The notes: a model not told the origin generated them from the sequence alone. A stretch of DNA of 64,000 nt from Bemisia tabaci (GCF_918797505.1 NC_092795.1:23485131-23549130), one strand, 5' to 3'. Positions 32,207 through 44,063 are shown, numbered from the stretch's first letter. Numbers and translations are program-made.

Positions 32207-33751
32207 AATTTACATGTCTCAATGAAAAGGCCTCATAGTGACGGCAGACCCGAAACAGCCTGTATACGTGTCTGAGTGATAAGGTCTCATAGTGACGTTA
32301 GATCCGAAACACCCTGTATACATGTCTCAATGAAAAGGCCCCATAGTGAAGTCAGATGCGCAAAACCCTGTTTACATGTCTCAATGAAAAGGCCCCATAG
32401 TGACGTCAGATGCGAAAAACCCTGTATACATGTCTCGATGTAAAGGCCACATAGTGACGGCAGACCCAAAACACCCTGTATACGTGTCTGCGTGATAAGG
32501 TCTTACAGTGACGTCAGATCCGAAACACCCTGTATACACGTCTCAATGAAAAGGCCCCATAGTGACGTCAGATGCGAAACACCCTATCAGATAAGGTCTC
32601 ATAGTGTCGTCAGATCCGAAACACTCTGTATACTTGTCTAAATGAAAAGGCCTCATAGTGACGTCAGATGCGAAAAACCCTGTATACGTGTCCGAGTGAT
32701 AAGGTCTCACAGTGACATCAGATCTGAAACACCCTGTATACATGTCTCAATGAAAAAGCCTCATAGTGACGGCAGACCCGAAACACCGTGTATACGTGTC
32801 TGAGTGATAAGGTCTCACAGTGACGTCAGATCCGAAACACCCTGTATACACGTCTCAATGGAAAGGCCCCATAGTGACGTCAGATGCGAAAACACCCTAT
32901 CAGATAAGGTCTCATAGTGTCGTCAGATCCGAAACACTCTGTATACTTGTCTAAATGAAAAGGCCTCATAGTGACGTCAGATGCGAAAAACCCTGTATAC
33001 GTGTCCGAGTGATAAGGTCTCACAGTGACGTCAGATCCGAAACACCCTGTATACACGTCTCAATGAAAAAGTGACGTCAGATGCAAACACCCTATCAGAT
33101 AAGGTCTCATAGTGTCGTCAGACCCGAAAAACCGTGTATACGTGTCGTGAGTGATAAGGTCTCACAGTGACGTCAGATCCGAAACACCCTGTATACACGT
33201 CTCAATGGAAAGGCCCCATAGTGACGTCAGATGCGAAAACCCTATCAGATAAGGTCTCATAGTGTCGTCAGATCCGAAACACTCTGTATACTTGTCTAAA
33301 TGAAAAGGCCTCATAGTGACGTCAGATGCGAAAAACCCTGTATACGTGTCCGAGTGATAAGGTCTCACAGTGACATCAGATCTGAAACACCCTGTATACA
33401 TGTCTCAATGAAAAAGCCTCATAGTGACGGCAGACCCGAAACACCGTGTATACGTGTCTGAGTGATAAGGTCTCACAGTGACGTCAGATCCGAAACACCC
33501 TGTATACACGTCTCAATGGAAAGGCCCCATAGTGACGTCAGATGCGAAACACCCTATCAGATAAGGTCTCATAGTGTCGTCAGATCCGAAACACTCTGTA
33601 TACTTGTCTAAATGAAAAGGCCTCATAGTGACAGCAGATCCGAAACACCCTACGTATCTGAGTGATAAGGTCTCACAGTGACCTCAGATCCGAAACACCC
33701 TGTATACACGTCTCAATGAAAAGGCCCCATAGTGACGTCAGATGCGAAACA
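32207..33751. repeat. Satellite array, 54-bp unit with higher-order structure
   Basis: About 28 units of CATAGTGACGTCAGATCCG, then AAACACCCTGTATAC, then a type-specific end. Type 1 ends GTGTCTGAGTGATAAGGTCT and type 2 ends TGTCTCAATGAAAAGGCCC, and they tend to alternate. A deletion variant, ACCCTATCAGATAAGG, recurs at 32581, 32894, 33089, 33239 and 33551 (spacings 313, 195, 150, 312), showing block amplification after the deletion arose. About 15 units contain TGACGTCA. Because 54 is divisible by 3, frames stay open through it as 18-residue repeats. These are not genes. Confidence 0.95.
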
Positions 33752-33907
33752 GTCTGGACTGAAGACAGAGCCGGAGTCAATTGGAAAGGCAAGAGACGAC
33801 GATGAGGGAGACACCGCAGTGAATAAGAGCTCGGCGTCGCGGGCCGGGGCCGAAGTTACCGCGATAATGGAGCTAATGAAGGAGGCGCTGGCTGCGTTTC
33901 GGCAACT
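33752..33907 (+). other. Possible coding exon at the satellite boundary, weak
   Basis: Immediately after the last satellite unit the composition changes. One frame reads SGLKTEPESIGKARDDDEGD, then TAVNKSSASRAGAEV and TAIMELMKEALAAFRQ, acidic then alanine-rich and helical. It ends at a consensus-like donor, GTAAGT (33908-33913). Read through, TAA follows at once. I recognise no family, and the upstream side is satellite without a good acceptor. Confidence 0.2.
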
Positions 33908-33913
33908 GTAAGT

Positions 33914-34109
33914 CCCGCTCCGGTGGGGGCGGCGGGGGCGGGGGTGTTTTCAGCGAGGTAGTTAGGACTTAGCAACTGTAATCTAATCAGAGCCGTTCGT
34001 TGTCACGCCGCGGTCCAAACTCCGCCGAACGCACCCGCCGTTGCCGCCCGAAATCCGCGAGTTTTTGCCGAGCGTCGCACCCATGGCTGGACGAAAAATT
34101 GACGAATCC
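33914..34109. other. GC-rich stretch, nothing recognised
   Basis: GGCGGGGGCGGGGGTG near 33928 could form a G-quadruplex. No gene seen. Confidence 0.3.
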
Positions 34110-34735
34110 AAAGCCAGCAGTTTTCATTGAAATTTATAGACAAAGCTATAGACAAGAAGAAAATGGGGATATGGACGGATCCTATTGGTGGAAGCGGGTG
34201 GTTGCCATGGACAAAGGAGTAGGTAGTAAACTAACTAACGGCCACTCACGAGAGACCCTTTACTTAGTCCATCATTCACCCTCTTAGTCTATAAGGACCA
34301 TCCAAATTGACCAATAGGATCGCTCCATATCTTTTTTGTCCTTTTAATCTGTCACTTTGTTTATCAATTTCAACAATCAGCCAGCAGGTTTTGTGACTGT
34401 CAGATGCAACATCTTCTCTCCTGTGTGGACCCTGTAGGTAGTTCATCATTTTCCCTATTTAGACTATGAGAACCAACCATTTCAATCGGTAGGATCGCTC
34501 ATTTTCCCCTCGTCTTCTATGTCTACCAATTTCAATAATCAGGTCACAGATTGTAGGTATCGTCACCCGTCAGCGGTTAGATTGGGGTACACTCGTTACT
34601 CGATACTCCCGAAGATGGAACCATTAAGTACACCTAGACGGGACGTAACTAACAGGAGCAACTATTCGAACTCCACTGCAGTCATTTTGCCTACACGGAG
34701 ATTTGCGGGCGTTTCCAAAACCGGGATGGACTACT
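34110..34735. repeat. Composite repeat, modules A, inverted A (twice) and B
   Basis: ATTGAAATTTATAGACAAAG and GGATCCTATTGGTGGAAGCG form module A. Two inverted A relics follow (about 34262-34380 and 34440-34545: TAGTCCATCATTCACCCTC, TAGTTCATCATTTTCCC). Module B ends the block (GCAACTATTCGAACTCCACTG, TTTGCGGGCGTTTCCAAAAC). The arrangement parallels 25430-26265. Confidence 0.75.
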
Positions 34736-35957
34736 GAACAAAGAACGAATATAAGCGCTCTGCTATATGTTTCCACAGTATTCTCATATAAAATTCACTG
34801 AGCAGTAGTACCGGCATCTACTATCATCGGTTTTTTTGCAGTACGGTGGTCCTCTTTACCGTGAATAGTCTATTTATTACTGGGCGAAGTTTATAATAGT
34901 CGCCCGAGCCGGAATTGGCGGTCTGTGCGGATCTTATCATTCTTTGCTACTTTTAAGGGGTACAAAATGTACCTTGAAGCAGACAGTTTCTCAGGGTGTG
35001 ATTTTTTTAGTCCTGAGGCCAAATCTCCGATTTACCTTGCGAAGAAATGCCCGATTTCGCGGCAACTCCCCAACTGTTGCCACTCCCAACTGTCTTAATG
35101 AAGTGACGAGCAAAGACGGTGGCGTCCAACGGTTCAAGATGTGCCTCTCCGTTTACCGTATTTTGCGAGATTGGGCATCTTTTGAATTCCTGGGTTCGAT
35201 ATTCTACTGTGAAGTCGTTAATGAAAATTTTTGTAACAAAAAACGTCCAACTAGTTTGAATTCATTTCGGGTGCAAAGTTTGCAATTCCAAGAATAAAAT
35301 TTTAAGGACAAACTCCATACGGCATTTGTCTTTCAGAGCTGAATATTTTTACACATTAAAGTGAAAATTTACATGCTAATTTTACAGACTTTCAGATAGA
35401 ACCTTATTTTCTTCTATATTCCGACGCAATCTGACAAAAATCAGCGTCATGTACAATTTATCTTCGCACTCGGGTCTCTTTTCCTGTGGACGGACATCCA
35501 TAAAAACATCTCCCTTCCAAGATCACTATAGTCATCTACCACGGTACAGTGTACATGTTTTCTTCCATATTTCTCCACCATTTCTTTTTATCCTAAGAGT
35601 CCCTCCGAGACCCAGCGGCCATTGAGAGCACGCTGCCGAATGGCACTTACCAGGTTTTGGATTTCCACTCTACACTGATGTCTCGCTTCGTCGGTTTTCC
35701 GATGGGTAACTCCGCACAATTTTCTATTATCGTTTTGCCAGTTCTTTTTTGGGGGCTGTTTTTTGTAGCTCATCGCGGTTTGTCCCAGAAATTCGCGAAA
35801 TTGCTGGAATATTTACGGACACTGGCGTGCCGAACGTGTTTTTTTGCGGATGAAAATCCACTACCCCGCGGTGAAGCGCTCACCGCAACACCCCCTCCCC
35901 CTCCTTTTTTTCACTGTAGCCGTCTCTTTTGTCCCTGGACACCTTCACTCTATCACA
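34736..35957. other. Intergenic, nothing recognised
   Basis: A 117-codon plus-strand frame (34944-35297) has no recognised domain. No repeats matched. Confidence 0.3.
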
Positions 35958-36083
35958 TCGTTGCTCCTCTGACGTAAGGGCCTACCACAATTTCCACGTG
36001 AGCTCTATTCTGGGTGTAAATGTATGCTTCTCGGGGCTCACGTGAAAATTGAGCGACGCCCTTTGCGTCAGAGGAGATACGAC
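35958..36083. mobile_element. Foldback MITE, TCGT(C/T)GCTCCTCTGACG family, copy 2
   Basis: About 126 bp. TCGTTGCTCCTCTGACGTAA on the left faces TTTGCGTCAGAGGAGATACGA on the right. The inner text CACGTGAGCTCTATTC faces GGGGCTCACGTG. Confidence 0.8.
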
Positions 36084-37269
36084 ATTGCGGCACCATTCCT
36101 CTCGTGTGCAACAGACCCACTGCCTTTGTGCCCATTTCACGCGCACATCGTCAACGCGGGGCGGCTGAAAATATTCCCCGTGTTAATTCCTGGTGATTAA
36201 TAATAATGTTTGTCTCCGTGTATCGGCCGCGCTGGGGTCCAGAAAGTTTTGATGGCTTTTGATTATCTCGGCCGGACCACTGCGTTGCGGTCGCCGAGTT
36301 TTCTTTTATCTCCGATCCGGGCGGTCCCAGCCCATCCCCCCCCCTTTCCCGCGCTTGGCGTATCGTCCAATTATAAGGCCACGAGCCCCTTAATTGGGGG
36401 TGTTTCCCATTGCCCGGTCTCCCCGTAAAAGTGGGGATTAAAAAGTTTCTGCAGTTTTTCCCCGGCGCGACGGCCCAAACGCTTCAGGGTTCGCGGCGCC
36501 TTCGAAAGTTTTTGCATAAACTGGGACTTTTTTTAAAAATGTATAAGTCCTTGAATATCATTGATTACAGAGAATCACTTGATCTTGAAAGTTTTTAACT
36601 TTCGTGCTATCGTTCTACTATTATATTCGTTTACGACCGTTCAGAATATTACGACTTTTTATCACCTTCAAGCAATTAAGGAACGCGCTTTGCATTACGA
36701 GTGATTCAGGCTCAAAAAAAAAGTCCATTCTCTTTTCAAAATCAAAGCCCACCAATAATTTGTAGTTTTCTGAAAATGCATTTGAAGGTTAAGTTTTTTT
36801 TTTTTTTTTTACTCTAAGTGCTTTGATAAGAGAGAACCTTTTGTCCTCTGCTAGAACTAAACGTGGCTTTGTTTTTTCTTTCTTTCTTTCTTTCGTCCAC
36901 ATCTCTCGCCAAAAAATCGAAGCCAACAAATAATTTTTAATAAAAATTGATCCAAATGTTCATTTCTTTATCCTGAGTGTTATGGTAACCCTGTTTTGCA
37001 TGTATTTTTGGGGATCTCAAAGATCCTGTCAAAATTCGTCGTTCTCCTAACGAAATAACGTGCTACATCATTCCAATGTTGCAAATTATACGAGGAGAAT
37101 TTTAGGAAGTTCCAACTGAAAATTTCAATTATTTTGCTCCTGATCCCATGCAAGACTCCGAAAAATCGTCGACACAAATTGTACAGGTATATTCATGCAA
37201 AATTTGAATTTTTCGAGTCAATTTTGCAATCTTGAAGTGGAGTTACGTCCCTTTGTCCGGTAGACGAAG
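36084..37269. other. Intergenic, nothing recognised; short simple repeats
   Basis: Contains a T run near 36799-36816 and (TTTC)n near 36876-36894. GC-rich before 36500. No gene seen. Confidence 0.35.
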
Positions 37270-37597
37270 AATGGAGAATTTGCACACAAAAATTTAATTG
37301 CTTCATCTGAGAGTGCATAATAAGCCGAGTTCGCAGTTTTTTTCATCATTTTTTCTGACATAGGAAATTGGAGGAAAATAGCTTTAAAAGTGAGAAAATG
37401 TGCCGCCTTATGACGTCATCTGGCGGCATTTTCCATTCAAACACATGCATTTTAGCAGATTAGGTTATTTCGTCATATCTTCTAAAAAAATTGTTCAATT
37501 TCGAAACCAAGGATATCCTCGTAATCAGCTTTCCTAGCAGTATCATATTTTTAAAGATGAAATTCACAAAATTTAAGACACCTGCAGATTCTCCATT
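37270..37597. mobile_element. MITE with AATGGAGAATTTGCA ends, copy 2
   Basis: 328 bp. Ends AATGGAGAATTTGCACAC and CCTGCAGATTCTCCATT. Centre TGACGTCATCTGGCGGCATT, as in the nested copy at 24781. Confidence 0.87.
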
Positions 37598-38258
37598 GAA
37601 ATAGATCCTTTCTACTTGCGTTTAAGGCCAATTTGTAGTATTCCAAGGACTCAAAGTTCACTTTTCACACCGACTTCCACGGAAGTAGAGGACTATTCAA
37701 CTTCTTCCCACCACTATAACTTGGCGTTCCTTTTCGTTAAACCGAGTCCGAGACAGGGAAATCAGAATTAATTACCCAAAAAGCGACTCCTTTTTTCGGA
37801 GACGGAGGCACTTTGCATAAACGGACTGCACTGGGGCTACAGCATCCATCAAGCTGTAAGTAGCGAGTACACTCGCGAGTCATTACTTCCACGCGAGAGC
37901 CCCGCCCCCCGCCCCGCCCCGCCCCGCGCGTCGCCGGATCAACGCATTTTCATTACAATGCGCCCCCTTGTTTGCACCTTGGCAGGAGCAACGGCTATTT
38001 CCGCCTCGCCCCCGCCCCCCGCCCCGGCCTCCTTCCCGGGTTCTTTCTTCCTCCCGCGACTCGGGAGCGTTTCCGGCCGAGACGCGACTCGCGCCTCGTT
38101 ACGAATTAAAATCCGATGCGAATGTGATTTCCAGCCATTCATCATCCGGCAAAGAGGACTGTCATCCGCTCAACCGCCGCGCCGTCGGCCTTGTCAAGTT
38201 GCCGCCCGGAATTCGAGAGTCGGGGAAAGTTTTCGCTGATTGTTACGTTGCTTTAATT
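37598..38258. other. GC-rich block with (GCCCC)n
   Basis: GCCCCGCCCCGCCCCGCGCG lies near 37913-37932, a run that could form a G-quadruplex on the minus strand. Frames on both strands nearby are compositional. No gene recognised. Confidence 0.3.
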
Positions 38259-38561
38259 CAGGGCGTCTAGCATCAGGATTTTCCCGGTTTTCCCGATTCT
38301 CTCAGGATTTGAGATGAATCAGGATTTAATCCCGATTTCATCAGGATTTGAAAAAAAATCGGTCGTAAAATCAGGATTTGGGGAAAGTTTGTTTGAGGAA
38401 GCTCTAGAGTTCTGCTGTCGCATACGCTTATGCTGACATTTTAAATTTTCTCCGCAAAAAATCAGGATTTGGAAAAATTATTAAATCAGGATTTAGCAGT
38501 CAAAAAGCAGGAAAAATCAGGATTTCATCAGGATTTCCCAAAATGAAAAAAAAAAAGGTGT
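38259..38561. mobile_element. MITE with CAGGG(T/C)GTCTA ends, ATCAGGATTT-rich interior, copy 2
   Basis: It starts CAGGGCGTCTAGCATCAGG and follows copy 1 (1125-1433) through GATTCTCTCAGGATTTGAG and ATCGGTCGTAAAATCAGG to the A tract. The right terminus is eroded to GGTGTTG, so no terminal match remains. Confidence 0.75.
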
Positions 38562-38659
38562 TGAAATGTTCACTGACATGGTGCTTTCATGATTGAATCG
38601 AAGTAGGCACACAAGAAAAATTCAAAAGAATTTCTGTTGCTTGGGACTTATCCCCCAGG

Positions 38660-38949
38660 CAGGGTGTCTACAAGTTTGGAATTTCCGGAAAGTCCGGAAA
38701 TAATACTGATTTTGAATGCGCGGTCCGGAAGTACTAAAAATGTGCGGAAATTCCGCTATAAGGTCCGGAATTTTTCATTTTTGTCGCAATTTGAGAGAGA
38801 AATTCAAATTTTTGAATTTCGTCCTAAATGGGGGTACTGAAAAAGTACTGAATTTTTCCGTTGAGGAGGTACTGAATTTCTCGGGAATGTAATGAAAAAG
38901 TACTATAAAAGTACTGCTTTTTGGGCAGCTTGTTTTAGTAGACACCCTG
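38660..38949. mobile_element. MITE, CAGGGTGTCTACAAG family, copy 3
   Basis: 290 bp, from CAGGGTGTCTACAAGTTTGG to TTTTAGTAGACACCCTG. CCCAGG flanks both sides (38654-38659 and 38950-38955), one base longer than in the other copies, possibly by chance. Confidence 0.88.
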
Positions 38950-39707
38950 CCCAGGTCAAGAATCCAATCCAATCGAAGTGGAAAGGAACCTCACACCTCA
39001 CCGCGAATAGAAAATTAACTTTTTACAGAGAAATCAATGTGTGGTTTTTCTCTTCTGACATGAGTCAAAACAAGTGGTCTCTTTTTTACTCGAAAAAGTC
39101 CATCTTTCACGGGCAACCCAAAGTTGCTAGGAACCTCACAAAAGCTGTCCGAGACGCGAAAGCTCTCGGCCAATACGCACCATGTTTTTCCCTCTTTTTC
39201 CTTGTAGTTTGGCACAAAGGGGAAGCGACTGCGCTTTTGGCGCCCCATTGCGAATGCACGCGCGCGCGTCGAAAGGGGGATTCGCGATACAACGCAACAC
39301 GTCGGCTCATACATATTTATATTCGCATGAAGGTATGCATATTTATACTGTCGGATAATGAATAGTTGTCTAGATTCGCCACCTTTGTCACTCCAAACTA
39401 GGGTCGCCCCGCGCCTAATCCACCCGTGCTGCATCCGAGCCGGCGGGGGGAGGGGGCTCGAAAAAGGGATCAAGTGACAAGGAAAAATGAAGCTCATGTC
39501 CCGGACCCTTTTCTGCCGGATGGTCAAAAATGCGCGCGAACATGTGCGGGACTTGTGCCGGGTAATACAGGGATGTTTTATACAGCTCTTTTTTTTATAA
39601 AAGAGAGAGAGAGAGAGAAAGTCAGTGATACGTATGAAAAAGTTACTGAATACGTTAATATAAATCGTTAATAACACAGCCCCGCAAAATTTAGGTATTG
39701 TCATGTT
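38950..39707. other. Intergenic; long chance frame
   Basis: The longest frame in the window (minus, 39015-39899, 294 codons) crosses this stretch and the left part of the next MITE. It has no domain, mixes low-complexity segments and reads through transposon ends, so I do not call it. A (GA)n run lies near 39602-39619. Confidence 0.4.
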
Positions 39708-40000
39708 CAGGGTGTCTACAAGTCCGGAAATAGTACTGATTTTTGAAAAGCGGTCCGGAAGCACTGAAAAAGTACGGACATTCTGCAAGGAAGTCCGAAA
39801 GTTTTTTCGTTTGTTTGTCATTTTAGTCGCAATTTGAGCGAGAAATTCAAATTTTTGAAATTTTCGAATTCCATCAAATGAAAGGTACTGAAAAAGCACT
39901 GAATTTTTCTGTTGAGGAGGTATTACATTCCTTAGGAATGTACTGAAAAAGCACTGTATAAGTACTGATTTTTGGGCAGCCTGTTTTAGTAGACACCCTG
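39708..40000. mobile_element. MITE, CAGGGTGTCTACAAGTCCGG family, copy 4
   Basis: 293 bp. Starts CAGGGTGTCTACAAGTCCGG, ends TTTTAGTAGACACCCTG. Target duplication ATGTT (39703-39707 and 40001-40005). Confidence 0.92.
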
Positions 40001-40005
40001 ATGTT

Positions 40006-43000
40006 GTGAAAAGTAACTTGATTGATCTTTACATATTTTTCAGGGCTGATTTCGACAAGTTCTGAAAAATTCCAGGGGTACGAAAACTTCCCCTATGCCG
40101 TTATAAAAAAAAAAAAAGTTTTTACACCTTATTTGCAATTTGATGTAAAGTACCTCAAAATATTAGGGGAGCATTTTCATGGCTTTTTTCGGAAGGAAAT
40201 ATTTTATCGGGGGAAAGACAGTATTCGAATGCTCATATACGGCCTTTTATCCCAGGCCCTAGGAGATCATACTCAAAAGTGCCCCGCGCGCCGGATCTCA
40301 GTTTGCTTCTCATATCTTTATCACTAAAAGCTTTAATCGAAGTGATGTTTTACATGAGTCTCCCTACGGTATGTACCATCGATCTAAAACTTAAAATCGA
40401 ACTTTTCCGATCTTTATTTTTATGATTTATTCCCGCTTAAATCGGGCTATCGGACCATAGTGCGCTGCGTCAGTGTGGAATGACATTTTTCTCTCCCTCC
40501 CTCCCCCTTTCCCCAGAAAATTGCGGTCTTTTGCAAGGAATAAGAGGAAAAGGATCTTAACTTTGGAAATTTTGAGAAGTTCGGATTTAAAACGAGAAAT
40601 TTAAAAAAATGGGAAACAATCGGAAGACTAGGAGCTTTCTGAGTCCCTGTAAGTTTAATCACATCAAAATTCTCTGACAAATGATAATTTTCCGTAAAAC
40701 AAGCTTTTCCAGGAACAATTAGATATTTTGCTCATATAATGGGGAAATACTAGTGTCATATAAAGATTCTACCGCAAAAAATTCATGGGAACACCTCCAT
40801 ACGGCATGTCTGAGAATTTAACGCGCTTCCTCTGATAGGGAAGTTTTCGGCGAAAAAGAAGTTTGATCAAGCCGAAATCAAACACTACGATAGGTCGCTA
40901 ACTAAGAATTGGCGCAATTTAGTTGGATTCAAAGTAAAGCAAGAATGTAAATAAAGAGATCGAACGGCTTTTGTGGAAGGACGAAAAGGAAGGATAGCCT
41001 GATTGAAGCAGTTTTATGTGTCAACATTATCAGAACGCTGGAAACAATATTGGCGCTTCGAATTGATTTCCCACGACTTTATTTTGAGAGCCTCCGAGTC
41101 TTTTTTGTATAGTTGCCATGTGAGCACGTATCAGTGACGAGGCCAAATTTTTCTTAATGTAGTCCGCGTATGATTGAATCAGATATGTCAATCTCAACAT
41201 GTTTGAATTGCCAGGAAAGAGCTTATTACAAAAGTTCCGGGAAAAATTCAGGAAAACCTCAAAAGTTCCGGAATTTTTCGAAAGTTTGAGATGATAAATC
41301 CGCGCGAAATGGAAATTTTCATCCCGCATTCGAAACAGCGTTTCAAATTTAAGGGCGTTGGGAAAAGCAGAACTTAGAGTATTTCTTTTAAGGTGGCGTA
41401 GACCTAAGCTACATTATGGGTGGAGTAAAAAAAAACCGACTTGCAGCGTTACGAGTTTCATGAAGCTCTGATACTTATGTCTGAAATTTTAACATATGCA
41501 TATATTTGATGCATTTCGATCGATCCAACTTAAATAACATTTAAGTATAAAAATATTTTAAACAGAACGTAATGGAGGTTTCCAAAAAGGATTTGTAACA
41601 TGGTAGTTTTTATTACATTTCATCTGTAAACTGGGCGATTTCCATGCGTGAATTTCTCATTTTCCCCTTCAATACATTTATCTCAGGATTGCAAAGTCCA
41701 CTTGTGGTTTTGACGAGAAACGTCCCAATTAAATGTAAATGCCTGCGTAAGTTTGCCTTTTTCTCATATTTTAAATGCATTGCACGGACTGACCTTAAAA
41801 TTACTCCTTATTGAGACAATTTTTTTACCGACAGCTGCTGGCAACGTAGTGCAACGCTAGCCCAAACATAATTCATTCAAGGCTCCTTTTAACCCCTTCT
41901 GCTCTCGAAATCAGCTGCAAGTTGCATGCACTGTTGTCAAATTTAATTCAAAGCTATCAAATTCCGGAGTAATTTATTCCAGAATACGTAAACGTCTCCT
42001 CGTCACGTGACAACCTCGGGTTCAGTTGTGAGTTACAGCGGCGGCTTTTCGGTCGTATTCGTTTTCAATACGCTTTTCTCGGGTCGCTTCTGCACCAGCG
42101 TTGCCACACAATGATACGAAACATTGAAAAATCTCTGGGAATGTCCGTTATGTTGGTGGAATATGGCAAAGGAGGGCGTAGAATTCTCAACTGGGCCGTC
42201 TGCCGCCAGCAACATGTTGACTCTAATGAACCGCCTACACTCCCAGTCTCCAAGGCATCCCACCCTCCTCTCTGGTTAGCCGCAATAAGACGCAGTTTTC
42301 AGCTTCCGTGCCAAATTTAATGGAACCGGATTTTGGATTTATGCATCGAGATGCATGATGCTCGGGTAAATCGGAGGCAAACTTATAGATATAATGCACG
42401 GAGAATGAGCTGTGATTTTGAGAATCACAAGTATGTTTATCGATATGAACTTCAGATGAATGCAGTACTATAAAAAGGATCAGTATCGGTGCCATCTTCA
42501 TAATTTTCTACCATTGAAGAGAGGTAACACTTCGCGAAGGATCCCTGACTACATTTGAAACTCCTTCATGTCGAACATCAATATGTCGGGAACGGATTCA
42601 GAATGGGCCTGTTGCAAACTTTAGCTAGAGCAAAAATAAGAGTTGTATCTAAAAGAAAGTCTAGAAAATCATCAGTCCATCGAAGAGTCTGAAATACACT
42701 CCTAACTTCACAATCTGCCTGAGCAATGTGCATTTTTTTAAGCCTTTAGCTTCAAAAATTTTCTATAAGAAATAGTTCTTCTCTTTGCTCTAGCTAGAGT
42801 TTGCAACAGTCCCGTTGCAATCTGAGTGGCGATGACTAACATTTTTCCAACATATTGGACAAAGTGCTTGAATTTATTGACTATCGACCTTCGTTATTAA
42901 CACTTCTTCGCCATTTTTCTAACACTGCAGAAAACGAGCATGTTAGCAAGTGACTTTATCTTGGAGCATGTTGATTTCATTATGTTCTTAACATGGTCGC

Positions 43001-43272
43001 ATCGAAACACTATGGAACGATCACTTGTTCAACGGGACCACTTTGAAACCAGATTGTTACCGTGTCAGTCTTATTGTGTTAGTCTTATGTATTACGTTTA
43101 TTTCAAGATGGTGCCGCATTGGTATCATGCTGGCACCATGTCAGCGTCAACATGACTTAGTGAGTTATTGACATGGTTATTTTATGAAGATACATCAGAA
43201 CCACTGTTTTTCCTCCACACTTAGAGTGATGAGATCCATTCTTTCCTGCTTGCGAGAATCGCAACTGAAACG
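40006..43272. other. Intergenic, 3.3 kb, one decayed TA-MITE arm
   Basis: Near 40180-40255, GGAAGGAAATATTTTATCGG and GAATGCTCATATACGGCC resemble the right arm of the GTGCTAAGG family. The rest has no repeat or gene that I can support. Confidence 0.35.
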
Positions 43273-43409
43273 GGACTACATTTTGCAATCAGGAACTAAT
43301 ATTTTCAGCTCACTTCAGAAACAACTTATGTGCCATCAGTCTCTCTATTCAGATAGATACTTTCACTTACGAGTCAGGACTTCTGGTTCCTCATCGTAAA
43401 ATGCAGTCC
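43273..43409. mobile_element. Hairpin MITE, GGACTGCATTTTGCAAT family, copy 1 (diverged)
   Basis: 137 bp, GGACTACATTTTGCAATCAG to CATCGTAAAATGCAGTCC. Flanks do not show the 4-bp repeat seen in other copies. Confidence 0.75.
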
Positions 43410-43934
43410 TGTTCTCAGTATGCTGTATTTGGATCGTGGAAACGACGCGTCGTGACGTCTTTAAGATCCTCCATCCAATTCCGAGAAAATCCCAGACGGA
43501 CAGAGTGACGTAGGATCAGGGGCGAGAGCTGCGTCGCAGGCGCTGGTTTATCTGTTTTGGTGTATTTACTTTTGGCTCCGGGCTCGGAGGGCGGAGGGCG
43601 GGAGGGGCACTAATGTTTCACTCCAATAAAAACGTCACCGGAACGGGGGAGGGGGGATCGGACGGCGGAATTCTTACGAGTCGTGAAAATAATTTCGACT
43701 CGTGACCCAGTAATTTAATTTGGGACGAGAGTGGCGCCAGATTCCAAGAGGCAGTGCGCTTCCTTCGGGCGAGGAGCCAAGCTAAGCTCGGAATTATCCC
43801 CTCGTAGCTCACCGCGCACCTTCGCACCGGGTTGCGAAGTCTCGGCATTCCTCAGCTGCGCGTAGGTCGTAGGTGGAGGTGCTTTAGTGGGAACTTCCCC
43901 ATCACACATGCCCCATGCACTCATGCACTTAGTA
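43410..43934. other. Intergenic, GC-rich middle
   Basis: GGAGGGCGGAGGGCGGGAGG near 43586 is purine-rich. No gene recognised. Confidence 0.3.
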
Positions 43935-44063
43935 ATTGAACGTATTTCTGTCAAACGGAACTACGTGAATTATGACATGAGCCCTGAGACCCATAAGAAT
44001 ACATGCATAATAGGGCTCACGTCATAAAGCACATAGTTCCGTTTGATAGAAATACGTCCAATT
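43935..44063. mobile_element. Foldback MITE, ATTGAACGTATTTCTGTCAA ends
   Basis: About 129 bp. ATTTCTGTCAAACGGAACTA on the left faces TAGTTCCGTTTGATAGAAAT on the right. The centre CATGAGCCCTGAG faces GGGCTCACGTCAT and resembles the centre of the copy at 35958, suggesting related foldbacks with different ends. Confidence 0.8.

Noticed and set aside
32287..33401. Repeated frames encoding 18-residue repeats
   Set aside because: They follow from a 54-bp satellite unit (divisible by three) on the minus strand. Indels in the array break them.
32207..33751. CRISPR array
   Set aside because: Repeats are contiguous monomers without unique spacers, in an animal-type genome.
39015..39899. 294-codon minus-strand open frame, the longest in the window
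   Set aside because: It reads through the left part of a CAGGGTGTC MITE and simple repeats, has no domain, and its composition shifts along its length.
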